Shown in pieces: positions 44,865 to 57,545 of a stretch of 64,000 bases of DNA (position 1 is its first letter; each line of letters starts with the position of its first letter). The DNA is from Terana coerulea. Its lineage: Eukaryota; Basidiomycota; Agaricomycetes; Polyporales; Phanerochaetaceae. A program made the position numbers and the translations under genes. The notes below the pieces were generated by a model that was not told the DNA's origin, made no database searches, and was given only the letters and a program-made list of their open reading frames with translations. The stretch spans positions 479,967 to 543,966 of the forward strand of contig JAKOGH010000051.1 in assembly GCA_024811115.1 (NCBI GenBank), written 5' to 3'.

Positions 44865-46903
44865 ATGGCACCGGTAGAAACAGGCTATTATGACCTTGTA
44901 CGCATGGCTGTTCAATGCAGCAAAGATTGGTGTGTATTTACGTCTCATGCCAGCTGGGCGTATCCACAGATGTGAACGATACGGACTTGAAGAAGGCGTA
45001 CCGAAAGCAGGCCATGAAGGTCATTACGTCCCCTAGACCCATTTACGCTTGAAGAGCTGACATTATGTCACTGTACCCATTGCTGTCCTGCAGTATCACC
45101 CAGACAAGAACCCGTCGCCAGAAGCCGAGGAATTGTTCAAGGAAATGAGGTACGTGTTGCTGTACTGCAGGCTGCCAACGCGATCTCATGTCTTGGACAG
45201 CAAAGCATACCAGATTCTCTCAGATCCTGTAAGTGACCTATCGCCTGTAATCAAATTGTTCATGGTATTGAAGACCTCCCGTAGAATCTACGTGCTGTAT
45301 ATGATCGTAATGGAGCGAAGATGGCAGATAAGGAGGGTGGTGCCGTTAACATGGAGGATGCTGCAGGCTTCTTCGCGAATGTCTTCGGTGGCGAGCGGTT
45401 CAAGGACTACGTGAGCACACTTGCCTGATATAATGACATAATCCATTGACATGCTAGCTTCTCAGATTGGAGAGATCTCGCTTATGAAGGAGATGACCTC
45501 TGTGGCGACAACTATGATGACAGAGGAAGAGAAGGCAGAGCTGGAGAAAGAAATGAATGAGGGACGGGGACCAACGTCTCCCCCGCTTACTGCAACACCT
45601 CACGCTCCCACACCAGCTCCGGCGCCCGAGGCAGCTACCTCAGGTACTGCCACCCCGACGACGAGCACACCAGGACATGCGACCCCCGCCACGGCAAATG
45701 GCAGTTCACTCGCCACTTCACCCGTGACAACACCTACCGGGGATAGCGAGAACAAGCATGTCGGCGCACATACACACAAGGACAGGAAGAAGAACAAACT
45801 CACGCCCGAACAGAAGAAGAAGCTGCAGGAGCTGGAGGATGAGCGGAGGAAGAACATGGAAGAGCGCATTGATACGCTGACCAAGAAGCTCGTGGAGAGG
45901 CTGCGGCCGTTCGTGCATGCGAAACACCCGGGAGACAAGAATGACCCCGAGACGCAGGCGTTTGAGGCGAAGATGAAGCTGGAAGCCGATGACATGAAAC
46001 TGGAGAGTTTCGGTGTCGAGGTGGGTTATCGGGCTGAAGTAACGCGAGTGAAGGTTTCTGACTGTTATGAAGCTTCTGCATACGATAGGTAACGTCTATA
46101 TCATGAAGGCGACAACCTTCATGAAATCCAAGAAGTTCCTCGGGATGTGAGTAACCATAACCTGGCTATATGCACATCAAACTGATCTTCCGTCGTCGAA
46201 TTTGTAGTCCAGGATTCTTCTCTCGGCTGAAAGAGAAGGGTTCAATGGCGAAGGAGACCTGGGGTGTTATAGGCAGCGCGTAAGTGGGACCAAGTTCTTC
46301 TACATCGCGGCATCATCGACCAACCTTGTCTTGTAGCATTGGTGTTCAGCAGATGATGAACGAGATGGAGAAGGCGCAGGAGAAAGGCGAAATACCAGAA
46401 GAGGAGCTCCGCGCCCTGGAAGAGGATATCACTGGCAGAGTACGTTGACTTTGTGACTTCCAGGTTAGCATGTGGCTTATCGCCATGTCACAGATAATGC
46501 TTGCTTCGTGGCGCGGTACACGATTCGAGGTTGTGAACGTCCTCCGTGAAGTCGTCGACAAGGTCCTCAAGGAGCCATCTGTCACCGACCAAGAGCTTTT
46601 CCTTCGAGCAAGAGTGCGTAGACCAGTATGTGCCGCAACGCATGACTGACGTATTTTCAGGGTCTGTTGATTCTCGGAGCGATATTCAAGTCCACCGTGC
46701 CAGATGAGAGCGACGAAGAGCGACGAGAACTGGAGAGAATGGTCGCCGAGGCTGCGGCGGGCAAGTCGAAACACCACCAGTTACAAGCTCAGGCGCGCGC
46801 TGCAGCCAAGCAGAGGAAGCAGCACGGCTCCGCCACGCCGACTGCCGTCCCAGACGCTGCCGAGAAGGACAAGGCAGAGAAGATACCTGTCGTTACTGCA
46901 TGA
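44865..46903 (+). CDS. DnaJ / Hsp40 co-chaperone with DnaJ-X domain (Caj1/Djp1-like), 11 exons (491 aa)
   Basis: It stimulates Hsp70 ATPase activity; Caj1/Djp1 relatives act in the cytosol and in peroxisome or membrane protein delivery. Exons: 44865..44897, 44954..45019, 45094..45149, 45201..45228, 45285..45410, 45466..46020, 46073..46146, 46208..46279, 46337..46439, 46494..46613, 46661..46903; they join to 1476 nt without frameshift. The J-domain covers residues 7-70 (ETGYYDLLGV, LKKAYRKQAMKYHPDKNP with the HPD motif near 35-37, YQILSDP). A Thr/Pro/Ala-rich linker follows, then a charged coiled coil (LTPEQKKKLQELEDERRKNM). The DnaJ-X domain lies at about 250-440 (LLHTIGNVYIMKATTFMKSK, KGSMAKETWGVIGSAIGVQQ). 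There is no Gly/Phe or zinc-finger region. Confidence 0.95.
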
Positions 46904-47389
46904 GCTCGGTTATGCGTCGATGTCTGGGATGGGACGGGCTCTTTTACTTCATCTTCTAGTGCTGAATTTCGGTTTATATAGATCTGCGGATGTCGTTCTT
47001 GCTTCATGATGCCACTACTACCCTCCAAACCTACTTAATACCTGAACTAATACGGCTTGCTCGGTGTATGCCACAGATTAATCTCATTCCTTGCATTTTT
47101 CAATGCACAATGTCGGACACTCGCTTGGGTTCTGACCCCGACGCCTATACAAGCTAGTCCAGGCACACAAGTCACCGGTAAGTGAGGTATCGAGACTCCA
47201 GTCATGTTTCGAACACGCTAACTGTCGATCCGCAGATCTCGGCGGTATTTCGAGGCCTTGACAGCCCCAGTCTAAAACACGCCGTTTTAAGGCACGCTCG
47301 GTAATTGGTGTGTACATAAGGCGTGCAGAGTTAGCGGCGGGTGTCCGTATTATCCTCGCCCTCCCCGACATCTTATTTCTGCACTCGAC
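46904..47389. other. Intergenic region
   Basis: Holds the 3' end of the DnaJ gene and the promoter of the secreted-protein gene. No further gene is supported. Confidence 0.4.
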
Positions 47390-48801
47390 ATGGTTTTGGT
47401 AACACTGTCTTTTCTTGTCGCTCTCCTTGCAGTCTCGAGCGAGGTTTTGCTCGCTGAAGCTATTCCAACGGTTCAGCCTGGAAATACTACCAACGCCCAG
47501 CGCCTCGCACGCGGGCTACCTGTCCTCAGACCGAAGCGTTTGTTCGGTACACGGACGAGTAGTAAGTTCGCATATGTTACCCTTGGGGTGTTTTTTTCTG
47601 AAGCGACTCGTCCTATCAGATGTCGCACGACAGCTCGCGTCTCCAGCGCTTCCTATCTCAGACTCTGCCTCTTCTACTTCTGCTGGCACTTCCTCTCCAA
47701 GCCCCGTCCCTACCACACTCCTTTCGACGACTCCTGGTGTAACGTATGTCTGACTTCAACTTGCATAATATTGCTTACCGTGTCTGATATAATGTACCTT
47801 GCATGTTACAGAGTAACCGGGACAGTAACAATAGCAAAACCTAATTACCAGAAGCGCGATACATACCAAGGGCACCTGGGAGGCGGCATGGCTGTTCAGG
47901 ATACCACCGATGTGGGGGTACTAAGCTACGTCGTTCCCGCTACACCCGCTACCCTCATCTCCGTCGCATGGCCCGTTCCTGTACGTCCTCTCTTTCCTGC
48001 CAGCGTTTCGGTTGATTGATATGCCACCTCTTTAGCACTGGGGCGATAATTTCAATTTGATACCTTTGGCTGCGGGACCTAACATTGAGTCAGTCAATGC
48101 TCAAGGGGAGATCACGTACGGCGTGGATCACAGCTTCCTTGGTCTCGGGTCCTCTAAGTAAGCCCATGGTGGCGCAGGTATGAGTTGTACACACAATGAC
48201 GCCCACCCAGTTTCGCGCGCCTGACGCATGCAAATAACTTCCACACAAGTACGCTTTTGTTGCCCTGTATCTCTGATACTTCGCCGCTGATAGTTGTTGA
48301 ATAGCACCCGCTGGGGCTGTGGCACAATATTTCCAGGAGCAATTCGGCGTTGGCTGGGGAGAGACCACAATCGTAAGTCTCGAGGCCGTCGTCTCCACAC
48401 TCAATTGATGACCTAATGTCTGTAGTACACCGTCGATCCTTCTACTGGAGTTGTGTCCATACACTGGATCAACCCCGACGGGAGTAAGTATGCATGTAAC
48501 GCTGGATTTAGATGGAGATCTGACATGATTTTAGCCAATGCTGCCACTCAGCTCTGTGTGTACGGTAGTGGTCCTGCGCGATACCTATACCTTGTCGGCG
48601 ACCCCGCTGCGGTACAATCTGCGCTAACTGACGATCTCGACTGCGGCTATGTGAGTATATGGACCAATCGCTCTGTATTTGTCGCTGAGTTTCTGCATGC
48701 AGGACCTTGATTATCGATGCGTCAAGCGCAGTGATCGCACCGGCTGCCTGAAGCATTTGATGGTACATGCCGGACGATACCAGTCTCGGCTCACCCCATA
48801 G
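47390..48801 (+). CDS. Predicted secreted protein of unknown function, nine exons (321 aa)
   Basis: The N-terminus MVLVTLSFLVALLAVSSEVL is a typical signal peptide, with cleavage likely after about residue 24 (AEA). Exons: 47390..47561, 47620..47743, 47812..47980, 48036..48157, 48211..48248, 48305..48372, 48426..48483, 48535..48650, 48703..48801; they join to 966 nt in frame. A Ser/Thr/Pro-rich linker (SASSTSAGTSSPSPVPTTL) suggests O-glycosylation and separates the N-terminus from a region with GHLGGGMAVQDTTDVGVLSY, WINPDG and YLYLVGDPAAVQ. I do not recognise the fold; many basidiomycete extracellular proteins share this style. No catalytic motif is evident. The last exon, DYRCVKRSDRTG, is the least certain. 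Confidence 0.7.
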
Positions 48802-49380
48802 CCAAGGCACCACAACGATTCAGCCGCGGGATTTGTCTAGTACACCAGGAGGATAAGACCACAGTAATATGATTTGGTACGCCACGTGGGACATCCGAAC
48901 TGGAGGAATGGACCGCCTGGATGACAGTGAGCGGGGCCGACAGTGCGAGCGTACGACACTTCCCTCCTTTCAGCGAAGCGCATCTAGAACCGAATCCGCT
49001 CCTTTAGCGAAGCGACAGAACTCTACTACACTCATTTCCGCATGCTTCAATGCAGCGAATGTGGCGTGGAAGCCTGTTCGGGAGAGACGTGGCAAGTTGG
49101 TTTTCTGATTGTTCGCGGTTCCGAGCCTCGCAGGGCTCACGTCTTGATCAGTGCCGTGCTGGATGTTATCGAAAGAACATGTAAAATTGAGCGGTACGTT
49201 GGATATCTGGTCTTCCAAGTTGTCTGAAATACAACCATGCTGAGTCGCTAGCCTTTTAGGGAAAAGCACTTGTGATGAGACAAAGGCGTTGGGATCACAG
49301 ATCACGGGCCTAGAGGCAAATTGGATATCCGGCCGGCAACGTGTGGCCGCTGCGCATGCACAGGTTCGGAGTCCAAATCA
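48802..49380. other. Upstream region of orphan gene copy 2, duplicated from about 49085
   Basis: From about 49085 this is homologous, in inverted orientation, to 4525-4905 upstream of copy 1. To the left of 49085 the similarity stops. No separate gene is supported. Confidence 0.5.
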
Positions 49381-49390
49381 TGTATAAAGG
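49381..49390 (+). promoter_or_regulatory. TATA box of orphan gene copy 2
   Basis: Reads TGTATAAAGG about 70 bp before the ATG at 49458, matching position and context of the TATA box at copy 1. Confidence 0.65.
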
Positions 49391-49457
49391 GCATTGATGA
49401 GTACGTACAATACCAAACACTCGCAGTCACTCACCCTCGTCCCAAGTATCCTGCACA

Positions 49458-50057
49458 ATGGCTGGGCACGCTTCCCCCACAAACTGCAACGTCACACTTG
49501 AGCGTGGTGATATCCTCCTCCTGGCCACCATCCACGATTACAATGCGACCGACGACGCCTTCCAATGGTCCTTCCTTGTCATGGACGACCCTGTTCAGCG
49601 GAAAGGCTGGGTATTCCAGGCGATCAAGCTGCCCGACTCGCGATGGCATTACCAGAAGCTGTATCTCTCCCGCCTGGAGTTCTCGCTGCCGATGCTAAGT
49701 GCCTTGGTGATCGGGCATATGGCGCTTAACGAACGATCTATCGCGCACTTTGACAAGGTCCTCGGGAACGTCGCACCAGATAAGCTCCATGAGCAAGTGC
49801 AGCAGCGGTACGACTTCGAAGGACTCTCCCGTTTGCCGTGGGTCAGGGCCGCTATCCAGAGCATGCATACAGCAGGCATCGTTGACTGCCCAGACCCGAT
49901 CCTTGCGGTTGAAGAGGTCTTGAAGGTGATCGGTACCATTAGTGCTATGACCGTAACGGAAGCACCGGACTTGAAGGTGGAAATCAAACGCTCCGTGCAT
50001 TCGTCCACGCCTGTTCGCCCATCAAAACTTGGTTTCCTGAAGAGCTTCATTTCCTGA
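49458..50057 (+). CDS. Orphan small protein, copy 2 (199 aa, intact)
   Basis: Single exon with a TATA box and an ATG in good context (CACAATGG). The protein contains VTLERGDILLLAT, FQWSFLVMDDP, WHYQKLYLSRLEF, VIGHMALNERS and ends FLKSFIS. The same blocks occur in the frameshifted gene at 3824-4446, so both the reading frame and the start are supported by comparison. It has no signal peptide or membrane segment. The alternating strand-like pattern and a Leu-Glu-Arg-Gly-Asp start suggest a small globular domain, but I recognise no family. Its TGA is followed by GGTGAGTT, conserved at the other copy, perhaps a 3' UTR intron donor. Confidence 0.78.
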   Translation: MAGHASPTNCNVTLERGDILLLATIHDYNATDDAFQWSFLVMDDPVQRKGWVFQAIKLPDSRWHYQKLYLSRLEFSLPMLSALVIGHMALNERSIAHFDKVLGNVAPDKLHEQVQQRYDFEGLSRLPWVRAAIQSMHTAGIVDCPDPILAVEEVLKVIGTISAMTVTEAPDLKVEIKRSVHSSTPVRPSKLGFLKSFIS

Positions 50058-51544
50058 GGACTGGTGAGTTTATATTATGTTGAAGGCTGATATATTTACC
50101 AATGAATACATATGTTTTTAGCAACGCAACCCCTACCCACCTGCTCGTACTCGCTCGCTTCGCACGCATGATAACTTTCAATATCTAGCAATATACACTT
50201 CTCACAAACATAACACCATCTGAGTGGCGAGCTTGCGGGATTCCGCATTAGGAAGGCGAAGCCTTGGTGGCGTTCTCACCCGCTGCAGGTGATGTGATCC
50301 ACGACACAGTATGCAACGTCATCAATGACTGACACTCAAGGCAAGGGGGGTGCAGCCTTACCAACACCTCCTTTATCTAGCCAAATATCCGTATGCTTTC
50401 GGACTCACGGTCACCCACTTCTCGGAGTTCCGATGGGATTCCAGATGCTTACGTAATCAACAGCAGTACTTATTCATTGAGTGAGCGCTCTGGGCCGTTC
50501 ACAGCTTTGTCCTGTCTGCCCTACGCAACACGCAAGCTCAGTACGCCTTTAATCGCGCTTAAATGTCTTACATAGCACCAATCCGTTGCTTTAGCTATGG
50601 ATATATACGCTGATGTCGGTGGTGGGAATCCATTCGTGTACTTTATACCGCCCATCGTCAAGTACGTTCAGTACTCGTTCCCTCCTTGAGAGTAGTATTG
50701 ATTTTGAGCTTCCAGAGAAGCTCAGTGCCCAGTGCCAGGGAAAGACCACAACGCCATAATGACCCTTCTTCGCATCGGAGAGCACTATCTCCTTCGCACG
50801 CTCGCCCCCCTCACGAAAGAGGCAACTTAAATCTATCGAAGTGCGGAATGCCATTGCCATCACGGTACGTAGCCATAATGAACAGTGCAACCAGCTTGCC
50901 GACTGATCCATCCCTTAGCGACGCATCGACGAGCTGATTGTCATGACAATGTTCGACCCCGAGTGCTCCTGATGTTCGTATGTCGGATCCGGTCAAGGAA
51001 ATCCTACGACTCAGCGACAACGACACTCGTTGGCCCAGTCTCCGTCGCGATGAATATCTTGGGATGGGCATTGACCCAATGAGTTTTGACTGGAGCACGG
51101 GTGTTGCTGTAACGCCTGTCTCGGGGTCGAAGCGGGTAAGCACCTTGTTGCCGAGCTCTTCTGCTCTCATGCCATCAACCAGAAGCGGGAAAGTTAGAGT
51201 CCCCTACATCCCGCACCTTGAGCCCATACCAATGGCCTGTCGAGTTCTTGGACGGTGCGGGAACGCCGTGTGCCAGGCCGCGGTCCAACAATACGTGAAT
51301 GCATTTATACTGTACAGATGCCATTCCTATGAGGAGGTATCCACGAGAAATGAAAATGCCAAAGCAGAATGTTCTCCAGATAAAGTGCGACAGCAGAGAG
51401 CGGATCAAAGATGCATAGGACATGAAATGCAGAGAATAGTAGACCACACAAGGGGCAATGGAAGCAAAAGACTGCAATCCCAATAACTCTAAAGCCCAGA
51501 AACAGGGAGGTAAGCAATACATTAGTAGAGAGCGTAAGATAGCA
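50058..51544. other. Intergenic region with a possible minus-strand gene
   Basis: On the minus strand, coding-like stretches at about 51100-51010 (THWVNAHPKIFIATETGPTS) and 50850-50580 (KKGHYGVVVFPWHWALSF, VLNVLDDGRYKVHEWIPTT) might be exons of one small gene ending near 50580, but I could not fix its start or splice sites. Nothing else is supported. Confidence 0.3.
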
Positions 51545-54500
51545 TTATGAACGTGCAGCGGGGTCGGAGACTTCGGTTGAGGGTGTACTTCGTTTTCGTC
51601 GCTCTTCGGCAATGACAAGCATCGCGCGCAAGCTCTTCTCGTATACAGGTTTCGTCAAGACGCTAGAGGCGGAAGCATCAGTCACCTGTGGAGGCGACAA
51701 GGCACTAAACTCACTGATCAACACCGGCTTCGAGGTATTCTTGCTGATCGGCTAAGAGTGCGTTACCTACACACAATATTGGTTCAGGACGTGTTTCGGT
51801 TTGTGGGGCCTTGCGGCGAGTGTCACTCACCAGTAACGCCGACAACAAAGTCTCTCCTCCCGAGCTCGCGCAGCTTCGCCACCGCCTCCAAACCGGACAG
51901 CACGGGCATCTGGTTGTCCAGGAAGACGACCGCGTATTTGCACTCCTCGCCCGAGGCCGAGTTCCTCACGCCTGCCGAGCCCTCCGCCGACAGGCCGCCG
52001 CTGCCCGTCTCCTCCGAGGACGGCGTCGCGCGGTTGCCGAGTCCCAGGATCATCTCCAGCGCGATCTCGCCATTCTCCGCGGTCGAGACCGTGCAGCCGA
52101 TGCGCGTGAGCATCCTGGACATCAGCTTGCGCGTGAGTGGGTCGTCGTCGACCACGAGGACCTTGATCCCGTGCTCGAACCCGGGCGAGGCCGCTGGGGA
52201 AGCGCCGTTGGTGACCTGGGGCACGAGCGTCGATGATGATGCTGAAGTCTGCACGGTGCTCGCGAAGCTGTGTTGCAAAGAGAAGTCTTGTGGAGCTGGA
52301 AGCTGTATCAAATTGGGCCTTGCGGCGGGCTCCACACCTTGCTGGGTCAGGCGAGGAAGGGCATTGAAAGACCGTGTGGGCGAGGCCTCCTCTGTTGCTC
52401 CCGGGCGTTAGAGGGTCCGTACCGGTCGATGGATCACCGATAGTACGCGTGAGGACAGGGGAATTGTCATCGCGTTTCGCTGAAATTTCAACAAGTCCAC
52501 CTTGGTGAGGTTCAGTATAACGAACGTAGCATTGAAAGACTAAAATGCATACCTTGCTCCATGATACTGTGTAAAGCTGCGGCAGTCCTTGCTTGCCCAT
52601 TCGAGTGAGCCTCGAGAGCCTGAACATGATTGTCAAGCATCGTGCTCGACCCCGCTTCTCGCATCATGCCAGTGAGGTTGAAATCCGGATGGTCCGTGTG
52701 AGCATCAGGGGTCTCCACAGACTTGAGTCCCGGCAGCGCCTTGACACCAACCCCAAGAGCTGCAGAGGCAAAGGTTTAGCTAAGGAGACATGCGGACCAG
52801 AAGAAAGACTGACGCAGCTCAACCCAAAACGTGGATCCTTTGTTGACTTCCGATTGGACTCCGAGACGACCGCCGGTGAGCTTGACGATCTGACGCACAA
52901 GAGCCAGGCCAAGGCCGGTGCCCTTCCCGCCTAGACAAGATTAAGTGGCAGTGAGTGTATGCGCGATGAAGAGTACACTCATCTCTATGTACCTTGTTGT
53001 CTACCCATCTCTGTCTGGTTGAAAGGAGCTGTATGTCTTGGTTAGCCTATTCTGTTCCACGAGAGATAATGATGACATACAGAATAGCTTGCTCTGGATC
53101 ATATCCTTCCGTTTTATGCCGCATCCAGTATCTGTTACCTCGATTCGCACTACGATCCATTCCAGCGGAGGCGGAGGCTTGGCGTGCATGTCATTGTGCT
53201 GTGTCAAGTAGCTCGCAGACAACTGCACATGTCCTGGACCCCCTACACCTTCCTTGGTTGGCGTCATAGGTGTCATCACTATAGTCAAAACCGCTCAGCA
53301 TCCCCATCAACATGCAGTCTGGGAACACCAACCTTGTGAGGAAGAGCCGTTGTGCACAGGCGTCGACGGGCGTGAGCCGTCTCGTGGCACTTCACAGACG
53401 CTCCGCGTCTCCGTACGGGGGAAGCGACTCGGCCGTATCAGGCGGGTGCTTACCGAAAGTTTCCCGCCAGTAGGCGTGAATTTGCAGGCATTGCTGAACG
53501 TAAAACATCGATTGAAGAAGGCATATACAGATCTGTGGATGAAGACGTACCTAGCTAGATTTGTGATGATTTGCCTCAAGCGCGTCTCATCTCCCACCAC
53601 AATCCCATCTTCATCCAACGCCATCCGCTTCGCGATTTCCTCGACGCCGAGGCCCATCGCGTCGTACAGCGCGCGTCGCGCGGCGTCATCGATGCTCCTG
53701 TCCAGGTCTGTGATGAATGACAGGCCGCGCGCATCCGTCGCCATCTGCAGGGGAACAAACAACGACCGCATCACCTTGTGGAAGGAGTACGGCCTGAGCA
53801 CGCTCTCGAAGCGACCGCTATCCATCCGGTTAAAGTCAAGTACATCGTTGAGCACCTTAGACATCATGCTCAAGCTTCCCTCAAGCGCCTTGAACTCGAT
53901 CTCCTGCGCCTTCGCCACCGTGCCCGAAGCCTCCATGTTCTGCACCGCGAGCAGCGCCGTGTTGAGTGGTACCCGGACTTCGTGGAACACATAGGAGGTC
54001 AGGCGACGCTTCGAGTCCGCGGCCTTACGCTCATTGACCTGCGCCTTCTGCGTCGCCCGGAACTGGATCTTGAGCTGGTCTCGGAGCGTGTACAGCCGGC
54101 GCTCCGCCTGAGAAGGGTCGTCATCAACCATAAGCTCATCCGGATACTGTGCAAAACACACTCACACTCTCACGCATGTAGTGCACGTAAAGCAAAAATA
54201 TCTGAAAGGATATGAAATTTGACACAGTCTGTTGCGCAGTAGATGGCGTCAGTGGTGTGCGAACGGACAAACGCAACGCAACCCACAGCGGGTGAACTGG
54301 CGGCGATCAGGGACTACGACGGCTAGGGCACTAGGGCACTGGGGTCAATACCCTGCGGAAGAGGAAAGACCTCCACTTACACAATGAGAAAACTCAGCAT
54401 TCCAAGCAGCGCAGGAAACCTGTGGAGCTTGAGTCCGAAGAGTGCAATAGTCTGCAGTCCGGTTGTGTAGCTGCAAAATATTAATACGGGCCAAAAACAA

Positions 54501-55548
54501 CGCATATATGCTCACTAGAAGGTCGCGAGAAAGTCTTTGCCTTGACAGGGATAAATCCCAGGTATAGTGGGCTGGTAAAAGTTGCATAGCCGGATGAATA
54601 CGAGCTGGTATATGCCCCAGCTCCAGGTTGCGCATGAAAGAGAGATCTGGTAGAGTCGTTGGCGGTCGCGAGGCCAGTCGTATATGACCATGATGAGGAT
54701 AGGGAAAGTGAGAATCGGCGTGAGGCAGTAGTAGAAGATGATGTCGGCCAGCACAGTAGGCTTGGGAACTACTGCCGTCGCCAACACCCAGTTGAGGATG
54801 AAGAACAGCGCCGACCATATCGCAAGATTCTGGTGCATAATTAGCTTGAGATGACATCATCAGCATGGAGACGGACCTTGCGCAGAAACCAGTTCTCCTT
54901 CGCATAGTGCTGCTCCGATTTCTCGTCCAGGAACTTCGTGCTGAAGAACCCGAGGAGAAAGGGCCACATCCGCCATCTCAACCATATGAGGGGCGTGCAT
55001 GAGCCCCAGAAGCCCTCCGCGTGCACCGCGACGCTCTCGTGGTCGGTGTTCGTCCCACCCAAGTGATTGCTCCCACTCTTCTCGGGGCTCTGGCCAGGCT
55101 CTGAGTGAGTGCCACTGGACGTCTTCACGTCGTCTGCCCACTCGCGGTCCACCACCACGTCGTCCAGCGGCGAGTCAACGTCCTCTGGGATCCCTCTCGT
55201 GCGGTGGGAGCCCGTCGCGCTGTCATTGACGCTCTCATCGAACGCGGAGGAAGACGAAGGCGCAGTCCCAGTCCCTATCTTGCGAAGAAAACGATCCCAG
55301 TGTACTCGCAGACCCTTCCCTTTCGCGCTGTCGTCAATTCTGGTCTTCTTCTTGCGACCCTTGGAGGACATGGATGTAGCGGGTTGAGTGACAGGTCGAG
55401 GCAGGCCTTGCTCGGTTCGTGGGGACAATGGATTGAGCGCGATGGTCGTGGAGAGCTTTTCGACGCTGAAGGAGGAGACCGGTTGTCCGTCTTGCTTTGT
55501 CGACGAGCCCGTTCCACTGGCGAACGACGTGCGGGATCTGAACGGCAT
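51545..55548 (-). CDS. Hybrid sensor histidine kinase with N-terminal membrane module, 12 exons
   Basis: Two-component sensor with kinase and receiver in one chain. Exons (minus): 54877..55548, 54516..54829, 54383..54470, 53551..54201, 53333..53493, 53081..53278, 52993..53028, 52814..52930, 52553..52759, 51831..52500, 51715..51766, 51545..51662. The first ~190 residues are basic and disordered. Hydrophobic segments follow ([53 protein letters not shown]). HisKA carries the H-box [16 protein letters not shown] (His near 430); the ATPase has the N-box [31 protein letters not shown] and [12 protein letters not shown]. The receiver has [14 protein letters not shown], acceptor Asp in [12 protein letters not shown] (about 1007) and the switch Lys in LTKPV. 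Two extra bases are assumed near 54153 (T-run) and 52400; the gene then has 1094 codons. Confidence 0.94.
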
Positions 55549-57545
55549 TGCTAGCGCAAGCACCGGAGCTGGGAAAGCCTGCACAAAGAGGTAACGCCGA
55601 CGGGGTGATGGACAGCAGCAGAGCTCGCCGACGCTGCGGCCGACGTCGTCGGGGGTGGTCGCCTTGGTCGTCCTGGTCGTCGACAGTACAAAGATCCCCG
55701 GAATGGCGCAGACACGCGGCGCCAGGAGGAAACATGGGATGATCGGGCACACATTGATGGGATTTCGGAATATAGACGCTCTCACTCGCGGAGGCAAAAT
55801 GACCTCGACAGCCTGGGCAAACTGCACTAATACAAATATGGTAATCGCACTACGATCAGGGCGTGTTAGTGGCGCCGGCGTGTTGGCACCATTTCACGAA
55901 ACTGAAAGATGTTGTACATACACTAGTACTGTATTGCAGTGGTCGGTCAACCATAGGAATATCTGGGGATGGTCTAAGTCAGCGACTCAGCGTAAACTGC
56001 ATGCCGGTGTCTCTCACGGAGACGGCACACATGTAAGACCCTCTGATCATGAGCTGCGGGAACCCGGTGAGGTTACTTATCATACTCACTTGATTCATGC
56101 GTTTAATGTACTCTTGCTTATATGGATGCCGGCACTTACGACATCCGTAAACTCTCGAGCAGAGCCCATGTCCTCAATTGAAGTAGGGGGATCCTCTATA
56201 TGTGTGACATTGCGGAAAACCTCGGTGCCAATATCACCTCGTTGCGTGCGCGTTCCCACACGCCCATGTAAAACGCATTCCGGTCGGGCCTAGTTCTGCC
56301 AGGTATCCAGTCAGCGCTGTGTCGGAATCAAATTTGGCACGCACGGACTACTGGGCAACGCGAGTATATATATCAGCAGCTGTCCGCCGGGAGCCCCGGA
56401 GAAGCTCTGGATATATAGAAAATGAGGTTGTTGGTATGATACAGTATCAAGACGCTGACAAAAGTGCGTGCTACCCCCGTTGCAGAGCAGCAGTTGCACA
56501 GGAAGTGTAGGAAGCCCAGCTGGTGTTGGTTGCACGAACAGCGTCGAAATTTCTATCTATTTCAGTGAGTCCAGCATCAGCATTTGACATGTGCTTGTCA
56601 CGGTAAAACGGTCAGACAGTACGACCTCGATTTGCTGCCTTTCTGCTCGAACCGCCCGTTATTCTCAGTTCAAACAAAGATTCTTTTCGAGAATGAAGTG
56701 CTGTGGATTTCTGCGGGTATCTATCGTAATGGAGTTGTGGGGTAGTAATGAGTGACATAGCCAGGCACGCTTGGCAGAGAAAGTGATGCGCCTCGGGGCG
56801 CATCAGCGGAGTGCCAGCGGACGGTCAATCCGATATGTCTCCGCTGCTCGGCGTCTGTTGGCGCTTTGACGTACTTAACACTTGTTACAGTAAGTAACTG
56901 TACCTGTCACAACGGTGACCAGTCGGTGACCACGATGACTGGACCGGGGTCTGGAGACTTGCATCAAAGGTGCACCGCCACCAGCGCCCGCACTCGGGAA
57001 GGCTTATTTCGGTGCGGTAAACGGAATAGACACCGTTAAGCAGTGGGTAAGTTAACAAGTGTGCGGAAAGATGGAGGGATTTGAGGGCAGATGAGCAACA
57101 GAAATATTGAACGAGCCTGCACTGAAATCTCGGTTCAGAGAAATCCGTACTTCCGATTTTCAACATCCGCGCTGCCGGACTTGGTCCTTTGTCGCCCAGA
57201 CCACTGACAGAGGCCTGTACCCTTCGGTGTTCGTCCCCCTCCTTCCACGGTCACCTGCTTACCTCGACATAACGAAGGTCGACTACGAGAGGTGCTGGCT
57301 TTCTATAGGAACAGCAACCACGACCTCGCCAGCTCGGGAGTTGCGACGATCTGCGCTACGCTTTTCGGCCATTCCACCCTTCCAACAGCTGAAGGCTCTT
57401 CTCCCACACGATTAACCCACCTTGTCTCCTCCCATCTAACTACTCGGCCAAACTGGATACTTGAACTTCTTACGCCCCAACAAGGCATTGCCAGCAACCA
57501 GCCCTCATCTACGTGAGGCAGCGCAGCCAAGCTTGCGAGCGTTCA
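55549..57545. promoter_or_regulatory. Divergent region between the kinase and its truncated paralogue
   Basis: Both starts face outward across 2.0 kb. Short frames exist on both strands but none is convincing. If the two genes arose by an inverted duplication its axis should lie here, but I did not see a long inverted repeat in the noncoding part. Confidence 0.35.

Noticed and set aside
51827..52636. 269-codon minus frame over the kinase C-terminus
   Set aside because: Only its 5' part is the true frame; the rest is the shifted frame after the suspected extra base near 52400. The receiver domain is in another frame.
54345..54905. Multi-helix protein considered as a STE3-type pheromone receptor
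   Set aside because: These exons splice into the hybrid histidine kinase and align with the same module in the truncated paralogue; receptor motifs are missing.
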